From Mesocentrotus franciscanus (lineage: Eukaryota > Echinodermata > Echinoidea > Camarodonta > Strongylocentrotidae), in the NCBI GenBank assembly GCA_037976565.1, contig CP137668.1, positions 6,384,496-6,448,495 on the forward strand: a DNA stretch of 64,000 bases. Reading direction: 5' to 3'. A program made the position numbers and the translations under genes. Positions 23,001-33,086 of this stretch are shown here, piece by piece (position 1 is the first letter of the stretch; every line of letters starts with the position of its first letter). The notes beneath the pieces are model-generated. The model was not told where the DNA came from. It did no database searches and was given only the letters and a program-made list of their open reading frames with translations.

Positions 23001-25317
23001 ATTACAGGAAGAAAAAAAGTATCGATTAGACTAACCACCATGAATATTTGTCAATGATGATATTGTCCAACATATTTACAAAGATTTCTGAAATATTGCA
23101 TGGCATACTTGTTCAATTTAATGTTTGAAATGATCTGTCGAGATACAGCACAACTCTTTCATCCGAACGAGGCAAAGGCTGACGTATGCTCGTCAGTGGC
23201 GTAACCAAAAAAAAAAACCTAAATACATTTTGAAATATCAATACTTGACCATCTAATGTAGTACAGGCGTTATATAGCGTTACTGGGTATTTGTTTTTAT
23301 CAGGTTTCATTTTTACCCTCTGATTCTTCGAATTTTGTGGGGCGCCGGTTCGCGGATGGTTCCAAAAGATGAGTGAAGACAAATTATTTTTAAAAATTGT
23401 TTCGTCATTAGTCAGCTGCTACGAATTCCTTCCGCAGAACCTTTTGTTAGATCAACGACTATTTGTGTTTCTGAACATTAGTATTAGTTTTACTTGATTC
23501 TTTGAAAATGCAATTCCAGGATTACTAGAACGTAAAATTAATTGTATAATTATGATGACCTTGGAAATTCTATTTTGTTTACATTCTTATGACATGACTT
23601 TCTCGATGCAGTTCATGACATACCTGACGTCACGATTGGAAGAGTATTTCGATGATCCTCTTCTATTCAATCCTGATCGATTTATTCCAACTGATGAGAC
23701 GTGAGTATATTGACTATCATGCCCTTACAAGCCCACACGAACATTCATAATTATTTGTAAGTACGGCCCTAGTGTGATGTCCAGAAGGATAATAATACGT
23801 GTGCATGTATGGGCTTCATTTTAGAAAAAGAAGTGCTACTGAGTACACTCATGTTAATTCAAAGTTTTTTGAAGTATTCGGAGTGTGCATGTGCGTTTCC
23901 TGTGTGCATTAATCAAGGTAGGTTTTTGCCAGATTTCGTTTTACCCACCTTGCCCTTGGACTAGTACAGTCAAACCTGCTTTAGCGACCACTTATCTATA
24001 AAGACTACATTTTCCTTTCCCTTGAATATGGTTCCCCATTGAAACCTGTACTAAAGGAACCTATACATAAAGACCACTAACTTATAAAGCCCACTTTTCA
24101 TGTTTCCTTTGAGCGGTCTTCATATTCAGGTTAGCAATGTTCTTCACATCCCTTCATACAGTGGTGTAGCGTGAGTCTACCGTTGAGGGGACACTAGAAC
24201 AATTGGGGGCACCTGTCTCACTCGGAAAATGATTGAGGTGATCTGTGGGGGATGGACCAGATGTCTTCTTTTCTTGTCCTTTGCCCCTTCTCACTTTCCC
24301 TTTCTCTCTTTTCTCTCTCTTTTCTCCATTTGTCTTCCACCACTCAATGGTGGTGGTTGGGGAGGGGGGCACTTGCCCCCTTTCCCTCCTGTAGTTACGC
24401 CACTGTCTTCATATCTCCATCAGCTTTATTCAGCTTTCACAGATTATAAGTAAAGTTGCATACACCCATTAAATACTTATTGTTATTGTTTTTTTAATCA
24501 TTAATATTATTATCATCAATATTATTAATTTTACTATTACTATTATTATTATCATTACTATCATCATCGTCGTCATCATCATTATTATCATAATTCATAC
24601 CGCTCAAAACTAACAGAATATTATACGTGGAAGATCATATTTATATAATATCTTTTCAGGCCGAAGCACTTCTTTGCATACTATCCCTTTGCCATTGGGC
24701 AACGGAATTGTATCGGACAGCAATTAGCTATGGTAAGTCTACTCTCTCTCTCTCTACATACTAATCTAAGGGTAATCTAGTGTTAAATATAACAAGTCAT
24801 TAGCCGTATACAGTATCATAACAAACGAAAATATTAATGTCGTTTTTGTTCTATAAAGTCGTCAAGTTTTTAATGCAAACTATGTAAATTTTACTTTCGC
24901 TTGTATCAATCAACAATTTAATATTCGTTTCATAACTATGATATTTTTAAAAGTAGATTTACTACTTCTACTACAACTACTTATACTACTTCTAATAATA
25001 ATAATAATAATAATAATTATAATAATAATTATAATTATAATTATAATAATACTAGTAGAACAAAAATAATAATGTTGCTACTACTAGTCTGCTACTGCTA
25101 CTACTATTACTACTATTACTACTGCTGTTGCTGCTACTACTGCTCTAAACCGTTTCCTCTGTTCTTGATTCTGCAGATTGAATCAAAGGTGATCTTGGCA
25201 AAACTGTTGCAGAGCTTCGACTTTAGACTGGAGCAATCCCAGCGTCATATCATTCTTAGAGAGGTCACCAACAAACCGATCGATGGATGTAAGAATTACA
25301 TCAGCCTCAGGGACTAA
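13696..25317 (+). CDS. CYP46A-like cytochrome P450 (cholesterol 24-hydroxylase family), first exon missing
   Basis: Twelve exons with matching phases: 13696-13776, 14900-14981, 15782-15942, 17325-17463, 17740-17853, 18480-18708, 19556-19628, 21424-21508, 22635-22745, 23612-23700, 24660-24732, 25177-25317. Together they give 458 codons plus stop. Human CYP46A1 is 500 residues, so about 40 N-terminal residues (membrane anchor and PGPP hinge) lie in an unseen exon whose end must supply two bases of a split codon. Visible motifs are FFTGHL, the I-helix AGHETTSN (split between the 18480 and 19556 exons), the K-helix ETMR, FNPDRF, and the haem loop FAIGQRNCIG, whose Cys ligates the iron. The run REAKKRGEELPKDIL matches CYP46A1 closely. 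Enzymes of this family hydroxylate cholesterol at the endoplasmic reticulum, but the substrate here is inferred. Introns hold large arrays and miniature elements, and no exon is broken. AATAAA lies at 25669. Confidence 0.93.
13784..14415. repeat. 15-bp TTTAAAGATRGTAAG array interrupted by a second motif array
   Basis: In the intron after the exon at 13696-13776, GTTTAAAGATGGTAA-type units run from about 13784 to 13970 and resume at about 14322-14415. Between them lie GGACAATYACCCCC-type units (about 13976-14100) and about 220 unrelated bases. The array starts eight bases after the donor site. Confidence 0.85.
14770..14832. mobile_element. 63-bp hairpin with CTCGTTCAGAT ends
   Basis: CTCGTTCAGAT at 14770 is exactly complementary to ATCTGAACGAG ending at 14832. 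It is probably a remnant of a very small inverted-repeat element in a P450 intron. Confidence 0.55.
15239..15365. repeat. ~22-bp CGACGCCACACCGACTCCAAA array
   Basis: About five or six degenerate units (the core ACACCGACTCCAAA recurs) in a P450 intron. They are more GC-rich than their surroundings. Confidence 0.85.
15969..16116. mobile_element. 148-bp miniature inverted-repeat element
   Basis: GGACCCTGTTTAACAAA at the left faces TTTATGAAACAGGGTCC at the right, which is complementary apart from a few bases. Inner sequence also pairs partly. It lies 26 bases after the donor of the exon ending 15942. An exact target duplication was not seen. Confidence 0.7.
16485..17240. repeat. (TAG/GTA)n-rich trinucleotide expansion
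   Basis: About 750 bases dominated by TAG/GTA/AGT triplets, with GGT and AGA interruptions, grading into GAA and GATGAT runs. It sits in the P450 intron and ends about 85 bases before the acceptor of the exon at 17325. The long Val-, Thr- or Leu-rich open frames here come from the repeat and are not genes. Confidence 0.95.
19788..19990. repeat. GGTCGGGGTAAA motif cluster in both orientations
   Basis: GGTCGGGGTAAAGGTC, GTCGGGGTAAAT and GTCGGTGTAAAGGTC are followed by the complementary TTTACCCCGACC. Copies of GTTCAGACGATGG and CGTCTGAACGATGG mark the left end and middle. It looks like a non-coding inverted-repeat element in a P450 intron. Confidence 0.6.
20011..20120. repeat. Two-unit tandem repeat, 55-bp period
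   Basis: TTGGCACTCGGAGTATCTGT starts at 20011 and again at 20066, followed in both units by GACCTTATCG and TTAGATTTCGCACG. Confidence 0.92.
20176..20415. mobile_element. Fragment of a GGGGCGGATCCAGGGG-type interspersed element
   Basis: The sequence opens with GGGGCGGATCCAGGGG and ends in a long C run followed by TTGTAAAATCCTTGATCC. The same GGATCC-containing end, in the other orientation, occurs at about 31460-31478. No open frame of interest. Confidence 0.5.
20638..20981. mobile_element. Inverted-repeat miniature element, family member A
   Basis: TTAAAGGTATAGACCAGTTTTGG at the left and CAGAACTGGTCTTTACCTTT at the right are complementary over about 20 bases. The right half (GTAGTCCCATATACATCTTT, TACAGTTCTTGTAACTTTAC, ACTGGGCCAAATTTCTTATC) is shared with 44707-45102 and 56178-56537, so the three belong to related families, though the ends of this copy differ. 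Confidence 0.8.
22040..22525. repeat. Phased GCGTA array
   Basis: At least 25 GCGTA (or complementary TACGC) motifs, mostly 10-11 bases apart in the pattern TGCGTAGNNT, are flanked by TTTCACACCGGATC at the left and TACGCTAAAAATTAGGG at the right. A middle stretch (about 22310-22370) lacks the strict pattern. The array ends about 110 bases before the P450 exon at 22635. Confidence 0.9.
24159..24405. mobile_element. 247-bp hAT-like miniature element
   Basis: CAGTGGTGTAGC at the left end and GTTACGCCACTG at the right end are complementary, with one mismatch in the outer 11 bases. They are flanked by CCTTCATA (24151-24158) and TCTTCATA (24406-24413), an 8-bp target duplication with one difference. 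Eight-base duplications and CAGTGGCGTA-type ends are typical of hAT elements. It lies in the P450 intron between the exons at 23612 and 24660. Confidence 0.85.
24480..24600. repeat. (ATT/ATC)n microsatellite
   Basis: Imperfect ATT, ATC and GTC triplets just upstream of the haem-loop exon of the P450 gene. Confidence 0.9.
24955..25142. repeat. (TAC/AAT/CTA)n microsatellite
   Basis: Mixed trinucleotide runs that end about 35 bases before the acceptor of the last P450 exon (25177). Part of the open frame at 25072 is repeat read-through ahead of the true exon. Confidence 0.9.
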
Positions 25318-26328
25318 AGTTTGAGTGTATCAACCTTTCCAACCACATGGAGAAATATGGCACAGTATGGACAGCGAAGTATCGTCTTCCAAACCAAGGC
25401 ATGATCAGAAAGAAGATCAATACAGAGAGGAATTATTTGGTTGCAAAGTCAGAATATCATCTATAGAAATAGATGCCGCAGTTAGTAATCAAGCTAACAA
25501 GTCGTGTTACATTCCTTATTAGACACAGCTTAATTCCCGATCCCACGAACCCGATAACGATAAGCACAGGTGTAACTATGATTTTATTCATTTATTTATT
25601 TCTGGTATTTATACAGGGTGGCACATATCACCAATTTGGTGGTCTTTCATGAGGCCCTGTTTGGTAAGAATAAAACAAATAACAGCAAAACCAAATAGAT
25701 GAATACACAAGCATATAAACTGGTATAATACAAATTAATTAGTATCCTCTGATCATTCAAGAAATATCCTTGATCATTTAAAAGAAATATGTGAATGGAA
25801 TTTTCAATTTAAATAGAAAATACATTTTTTTAAATGAAAATAAAATAAAGAATAGATAATAACTATGTATTTAAAAGAAAGGACAGACAATGATAGAAAA
25901 CGTACATTTTTGTATAATCTTATATAGCTTAACACACGGGATACCATTAACATTAACATTAACATTACTTTGGATAATACGGAATATCAATCCACTAGGT
26001 AAACAACAAAGACCGACTCACACAAGTGATGGATTTATAAGTGATGAGTAATTTACGTATCTTTTACAAAACCCAATCATGAACCAAAGAACAAGTCTGT
26101 CCCAAAAAAAGGAATAACAAGTTTGATATGTCATCATAATCTGTCACCAGATGAAATCATTATTACTTTCAGTGAGGAGGTCTGTTTAGTTGACCATTGT
26201 TTACCGAAAACTTTGACGATTCGACATATAATGCTTCATTGATCTTTGCAATAAATAATCTGGACATTACGTCGCATTGTCTGCAATAAATTATAATACT
26301 GTCGTAAATGCATCACTGCGGAATCCGT

Positions 26329-26442
26329 GCATCGTTTCACGAAACCGTCTTAAGTATATTGAAATGCGTGTTAATCGCAATACACGCGTTTCATTGGGAT
26401 ATGGGTGAGCTTGTACTTAATACTGTTTCGTGAAACGCTTGC
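26329..26442. mobile_element. 114-bp inverted-repeat element
   Basis: CATCGTTTCACGAAAC with CGTCTTAAGTAT at the left pairs with ACTTAATACTGTTTCGTG and AAACGCTTGC at the right, over about 27 bases with a few mismatches. Confidence 0.65.
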
Positions 26443-26899
26443 CCTGGATTCAGACTTATGGGTTTTAATTCATTATGAAAATGAATGAAATGCTACACAA
26501 ACACGAGACACAAACATTTTGTTGTCTCTGTTGTTTTAATAGCATGTATCTTATATTGTTGGACAGTGCACTGTATCTTGTACATTGAAATTTACTTTTC
26601 TGGAAATACTCTCTGTTTACCAATGGTCAAAGACGGCTTTATCCCTATGTTAATCCTTCCCTGATATCTCTGCCCCTCCCTCTAGCTCTCTCCCTTTTTC
26701 TTTTCTTTCCCGCTTGTTCACAACATTCCCACTTTGTCTTTATATCCCTTGTTTTATTTTATTTTGTATTGCTTTATTTGTCTTCTTCTTGCGTTTTTCT
26801 TACTTTCCATTCTCGTTTATCATCTTTTCTTACATACGGTATCTCCTTGCTTAATTGCTTTCCTTGCAATTACTCTTTCTGTCCTCAGAAGTAGTGCTG

Positions 26900-27315
26900 A
26901 AATAAGCACTGATCCTTTTATTTATGTTATATACAATTGGTTAGTCTGAGGTAAGCACAGAACTTTTACCTTATTTCATAATTGTTAACGCTATGTTAAA
27001 TAAAATACGTCACTTAAAGATAACCTTTATCATATGTTTTTGTAAATACCTTATGTTTATTCAGATATTTTAATTTATATACACAACCAGGGACCTACAG
27101 AACACAAGCTTTGCTATTTAGTAGATCCCCCACTTTATTTAGCTTTTTCAATGTAGTTATCATACTTATGATTGTATCTTTTGTCATAACTATTACCATG
27201 TACATTATGTTCCTATATTGTATGTTTAGTTATAATTATTACCATGTATATTACGTTCAATTATTTTATTTTCTATAAAGTGGAAACAAATAAACTTGAA
27301 CTTGAAACTTGAATT
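26900..27315 (+). mobile_element. Probable 3' tail of a non-LTR retroposon
   Basis: The stretch ends in AATAAACTTGAACTTGAAAC followed by a further TTGAA. Short tandem CTTGAA-type ends of this kind are common at the 3' ends of CR1/L2-type elements. The preceding ACACAAGCTTTGCTATTTAG and GATCCCCCACTTTATTTAGC also look like a retroposon 3' region. No reverse-transcriptase sequence is attached, so it would be a heavily 5'-truncated copy. Confidence 0.45.
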
Positions 27316-28484
27316 TTTCTTCAAACTGTACATTACAGGTCAAGAACTGGTATGTTTTTGTAAATATTTTAATACGTTATCAATTTTATAAAATATTATA
27401 TAATTATCATTTGATATTTATGTTTTTCAGACGTCATTCATTATGAAAATATAATTATGCATGCATTTCGTAATATCCTGTATACCTTGTTCGTGTATAT
27501 TAACAAAGCATAGAATACTTCGATTATATCAAGAAGCATCAGTTATCTAAGAACTAGCCGTTGTTTTTAATGCTTATAAAACTCTTACCTGCCGACATGA
27601 TCTGATATGAATACAATGATTCTTTGCATTTTAAAGACTTAAAAGATTACATTGAAGCTTTTTGAAATGCATATAATGATTATAAACTTCTACATACCTT
27701 TTAACATACTTTGTAATGACGCAAACAGGAAAGGCAGTTGATGATTGACGTCAATGGCCTTTACTTCTTAAAATGTTCAGTGGTAGCGTGTATATGAAAA
27801 TGCATTATTTCTGTGTAAATGTAGTAGATAGATTAAAATCTGTTTCCATCAATCAGTACTCTCATATTTGACAAGCTATCATGAAGGTCGTTTTCTCGTG
27901 ATCAATATCTTTCTAGGTTTAATTAGTGACACGGTTTTATAGTACATATATGGAGAACTGTCGATGTCTTATAATTGTGATGATGAGACTGGTATAAAGA
28001 GCATGACAATATCCTCGATAAGCACGATTTAATTCCTATTTAATATTTGAATTCTATGCCATTAAGATGACTTGTCAGGGTCAGATGCTGACGTATAACG
28101 AATTCAGATGACATTTAATCTATAGTATAAGTAAATACAAAATAAAATTGACGAACGTGTGTCAGCAAAATCATATGAACAAACTGCCAATTAAAATCAA
28201 TGTTTAACAAACAGGGAGAATTAAAAGAAGGTGTCCTCAGATTTTAGATTCGATTCAATGTTTTGAAAACAAAGCTCTTTAAGCAAGAAGGGAAGCATTA
28301 ATTGCTTCTTTGTTATTAAAAAAAAGAAAGATTTAAGAACATCAAATACTGCGATACAGGCTGTATGATTCAGAATATACTTATACATGTATATGTGTAT
28401 ACATATATATTTTTTTATAAGAACAAAAATAGTCTGGGGCGGTTGACGAGAAATAAACAAGTAAAGTAGAAACAATAAATCAAC

Positions 28485-28580
28485 CGTAGGAGATACAAAA
28501 TATACGAATTTTCGGCTTTAAGCCTTTGTCAAGTAAAGGCTTAAAGCCTAAAATTCGTATATTTCGTATGTCTCCTACGT
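28485..28580. repeat. 96-nt near-perfect hairpin
   Basis: Arms of about 43 bases: CGTAGGAGATACAAAATATA and CGAATTTTCGGCTTTAAGCC pair with GGCTTTAAGCC-complementary sequence and TATTTCGTATGTCTCCTACG. There are only a two-base bulge and two mismatches, and the loop is about eight bases. It could be a tiny inverted-repeat element or a small-RNA precursor. The sequence alone does not decide. Confidence 0.85.
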
Positions 28581-30423
28581 TAAAAAAAAAATATTTCTTC
28601 TTCACTTGTATATATATATTATATATATATATAAAAAATTAATTATTTATGATAATCCTCCGTTACGGCAATATACAAATAATATTTTTAAAAATTGAAA
28701 TAAAAATCCTTCTCAAGTTCTTCACTATCAGAAAAAGGGAACTCTCAATGATTTTTATTGAATTGTTTTAATTACTATTGATATATATATATACAGAAGG
28801 ATTGAGGGAGAAAATTAGAGAGAGAGAAAGGGAGGAGATGGAAAAATAAGGAGAGAGGGGCTTGAAGAGAAGATAGGTGTGTTTAATATAGAGAAAAGAG
28901 ATGAGAATGGGATGACGGTTGTTTTATAAGAGGAAAAAAGGAGATTGGGCGGGAAAGACCTACCTACAGCACACAAACGCCCCTCACACACATAAATACA
29001 CACCCACACTTTCGTAATCTCTTAATTGAATTTCACATCAATAATATATTACCTCATTAGATTTGCAAACGTACGGACATAATAGTTACATGAAAATCGG
29101 ATCTACCATGCCTGGTCGCATATTGCAATCATCTAAAGTGATGTTCCCATTCACTCTCCTGACAGGTTATCAGAATCTTGACAATGAGGGAGTGAAACGC
29201 ATGTCGTTTCTATTATCTGTGGCCAAAATTAATCATGGGATATCTGAATAGATGGCAGGTTTTGGGCAAATAGTTAATAATAATGTGAATAAAAGCAAAC
29301 GGAAATGCGATCAAGATAATATCCATCTTTTTTTAACGAAGTAAAAATCTACACGAAATAAATTTAAAAAAAAAACACAAAAGAGCCGCGAACAGCAAAA
29401 CAATAAACAAAAGAAACAGAAAGTACATAGAAACAGGAGATAATAAAACACAGAAAAAAACTTACACAATTTACCTGTGCCCGAGGAGAGCACGTCCTTT
29501 TCATGTGTGCCTTTATCCTCTCATTGTCATTGAAACAATTATTAATTCATCTATTTCAGTCTCCAATACACACTCTAAAGCAAAATTATTTCCACCAGAA
29601 CTTTTTCACTAAAAATATAAAATTATATCGAGGTTAATATCTTCTTCTTTGAAACTTGATTTTTGTTCTCTCACGAGAAAACATTAATAGGCGGCCTACC
29701 TCTTCAATTGTTTACAAATGATATATTTGTTATGCATATTTCTCGTTTAGAAACTGTTTTCAAAGAAAACTCAGTAAACTGCATTCGCATCTTATTCTAA
29801 TGGAATTTAATCGTCGTGCACAGGGGGAATTAAGATCATCGTATTCACAAAAAATGGAAATTGATATCATGATATGCTTTTCTGACATTGCGTCCAATCA
29901 ACCTCTATGATTATTTCTTCACGGCTCTTTAGTTGTTGCTTTTTAACTTCTTTCATCATACGTTGTCAATAGTAACTGGAACAAAATTCATGATGCAATT
30001 GCGCCTCTAATTTAAATACATTCTATTCCGGCTTTAAGTTCTGACCAAACTATTTGTAAACATTTTCAAATGTACAAACGTCACACACGTATTACCTTTC
30101 CCCACTCACCTCTTTTTCCTCGTCTTCCATTAAATAATTGGCTCTGTTGATATAAGGGGGCACGATATAATGCGACGAATGTAAACAATCACAAACTGCT
30201 GTCATCATATTTCAATCGTTTTCATAATTGACCAGTGTGGACTAGTTTGAAATTCGCTCGTCGGAGAGCCGATGTGTCTGTATTTAATAAAAAGATAAAC
30301 AACGACGGCCACTCTCCTCCTCCTTTCATCATTGTATCAAGTCTCCGTTTCCATGGTGATTTTAGTCTGCCTTTGGTTTCATTAACGTAGCAGATTTAAC
30401 CCTATTATTGCCGTTTCAGACAT

Positions 30424-31294
30424 GTTACATGTACGTGTAACGTCACTAACCAGTTGATGATAACGAGAGGTTTAACCCTCAACAAAGGTACATGTAGGAT
30501 AAATGTAGGAGAGTGGGAAAGAAGATGGGTTTTCACCTGAATACCTTTCCCCTCTAATGGTTAAGCTCTTTACTATAATGAATGGATTTACGAGGCTACC
30601 TTAATGTACATACCTGGAAACTTTTAACAACATGGAAAATATGCTGAAAGGTTTTTTTTCTTCAAAGTTACATCATTGCTTCCGACATGATGGAGAGGTT
30701 TTTTTTAAGTCTGTGGTTGTCATACCGTAAATATTGGTAATGCTTCCAAATCACTAAATGTCATGATTTCAAAATTATATTTCGATAAGTTATTGATACA
30801 TAAATACCATTATATATATAAGTTAACTTCGAAATTAACTTGATGTATGCCTCTGTCCATGGCTACAGACCATGCACGAGAGCGATAGCTCACATCGGTC
30901 TCGCGGGTCTTTTTACTCTTCGTTTCTTCAGATTGTCAACTAATAGCTGACAAAGTCGGTTTCGTGGGCTGTCGGTCTACTAGGATGTCTAAAACCTGAA
31001 CATACATATTACTAGGCGGCTTTAAAACGTTCACTGGAATTGATATCAAATTTCCCGAGGCTCGCGTTTTAATGAAAGTGAGCATCCCGGCCGCGCTGCA
31101 TTGGTGAATCTTGATTTACAACATCCGCCTCCGTCATCCTCAGGCGTACTTCTCGGGCGATGCCTTGCATTAATGGTACCTTTGAAAGCGAAAAGCGGTC
31201 TGTTTGTGGAACAGCTTCGTAGTGTCACCGCTTAAAGTATGAATTCATGATTCTGTTTTAGCATTAATTGACTGAGTGAGGACGTTTCATTTCG
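30424..31294. repeat. Tandem duplication, unit 1
   Basis: Near-identical to 31479-32326, starting GTTACATGTACGTGTAACGTCA and ending GAGGACGTTTCATTTCG. It carries about 27 bases (around 30576-30600) that are absent from unit 2. No open frame is shared by the two units, so it is not obviously coding. Confidence 0.95.
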
Positions 31295-31478
31295 GGGAGG
31301 GGGGGTGTCGAGCACAATTTTTTTTTTTTGCCTTCAAAAATTGAAGAAAAAAATTCACCACCCCCCCCCTTGAGCGCCAGGGGAGGGGGCCCATCTTCTT
31401 TTTTTTCCAAAAAGGGTGTTTTACATGTTTTTTTTTTCTAGGGGAGGGGGCCCGCCCCCCCCCCTGGATCCGCCACTG
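31295..31478 (-). mobile_element. G/C-run element at the duplication junction
   Basis: 184 bases between the two duplication units. Read on the minus strand it opens CAGTGGCGGATCCAGGGGGG and contains several long G and A runs. The CAGTGGCGGATCCAGG end resembles the element at 20176 and the hAT-like ends at 24159. It may be a solo insertion that defined the junction. Confidence 0.55.
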
Positions 31479-32326
31479 GTTACATGTACGTGTAACGTCA
31501 GTAGCCAGTTGATGATAACGAGAGGTTTAACCCTCAACAAAGGTAGGAATAAATGTAGGAGAGTGGGAAAGAAGATGGTTACTAACCTGATTACCTTTCC
31601 CCTCTAATGGTAAAGCTTTTTACTACCTTAATGTACATACCTGGAAACTTTTAACAACATGGAAAATATGCTGAAAGGTTTTTTTTCTTCAAAGTTACAT
31701 CATTGCTTCCGACATGATGTTTTTTTTAAGTTTGTGGTTGTCATACCGTAAATGTTGGCAATGCTTCCAAATCACTAAATGTCATGATTTCAAAATTATA
31801 TTTCGATAAATTATTGATACATAAATACCATTATATATATAAGTTAACTTCGAAATTAACTTGATGTATGCCTCTGTCCATGGCTACAGACCATGCACGA
31901 GAGCGATAGCTCACATCGGTCTCGCGGGTCTATTTACTCTTTGTTTCTTCAGATTGTCAACTAATAGCTGACAAAGTCGGTTTCGTGGGCTGTCGGTCTA
32001 CTAGGATGTCTAAAACCTGAACATACATATTACTAGGCGGCTTTAAAACGTTCACTGAAATTGATATTACATTTCCCAAGGCTGGCGTTTTAATGAAAGT
32101 GAGCATCCCGGCCGCGCTGCATTGGTGAATCTTGATTTACAACATCCGCCTCCGACATCCTGATGCGTACTTAAGAGAAGTTCTCGGGCGATGCCTTGCA
32201 TTAATGGTAACTTTGAAAGCGAAAAGCGGTCTGTTTGTGGAACAGCTTCGTAGTGTCACCGCTTAAAGTATGAATTCATGATTCTGTTTTAGTATTAAAT
32301 TGACTGAGTGAGGACGTTTCATTTCG
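31479..32326. repeat. Tandem duplication, unit 2
   Basis: Second copy of 30424-31294, at an offset of 1055 to 1032 bases. It lacks the ~27-base block near its start and a short block at about 31720, and has AAGAGA added at about 32172. Divergence is only a few per cent, so the duplication is recent or homogenised. Confidence 0.95.
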
Positions 32327-33086
32327 ATGCTACCGATGGATAGCCTTGCATATTGGCCATTGTTTAATTCATCAATTCATCCCTCTTGTACTAGCAAGAA
32401 GAAACACTGAGAGCTCAGATAGTCTCTACCGAGTTGAACAAATAAATATTGATTCAGGATATTTAAAAGACAAGCGCTGATTATTCAGGTATGTTTCACT
32501 TTTGATAGTATTTAGATTTTCTATTTCATATTATCAATATTAAAAGCTGGAGCATTGTTCTTTCAACAACAACAAAAATTGGACATATTGACATCAATCC
32601 GTTAGGCCCAAAGCAGATTATAAAGTATTTAGCTCTTAATTTTATTACCACAAAACCTTATTCCAAAGAGAGACATATTCCATGCTCATCTCTTCAATCC
32701 CCCTCCCTCCCTCCCTCCCCCTCCCCTGGCTTGCCAGGCATAAATTTAGGTGGATTTTTTCGAAAGTTTATGTTCATTTAAAGAGATGCTGCTCACGGGA
32801 TTGATAAATGGAAGGGAAAGGGCTAATTTTACGCCTTCAGTCAATGACCAGGCGTCAGATTTAAGATCATAATTCGACAATCACAGGAATTTTTTTTACA
32901 CGTACAGTATTCATTCTTTTTCGCTCCTGAGTTTCTGAGTAGTACGCCGAAATAATTTTTTTCGGTTAAATTCCGATTGCTTTCTGCCTGTACCTTAATA
33001 TCATGAAATATTTATCAGTAAAGATTCAATCACATATTTTGCATTATTGTCCAAACTCGTCTATTTGCTACGATTCAGAACTAACT
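32327..33086. other. Upstream region of the receptor gene
   Basis: About 760 bases with no recognised exon. It contains C-rich repeats (about 32699-32728). Promoter elements could not be placed with confidence. Confidence 0.5.

Larger units (their letters stand above)
25318..30423. other. Intergenic stretch without a recognised gene
   Basis: Begins with the P450 3' region (AATAAA at 25669). I saw no splice-consistent exon on either strand. It holds an inverted repeat at 26329-26442, a probable retroposon tail at 26900-27315, a long hairpin at 28485-28580, (AT)n at about 28610-28632 and 28782-28793, and a (GA)-rich patch at about 28805-28860. The remaining open frames are short and featureless. 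Confidence 0.65.
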
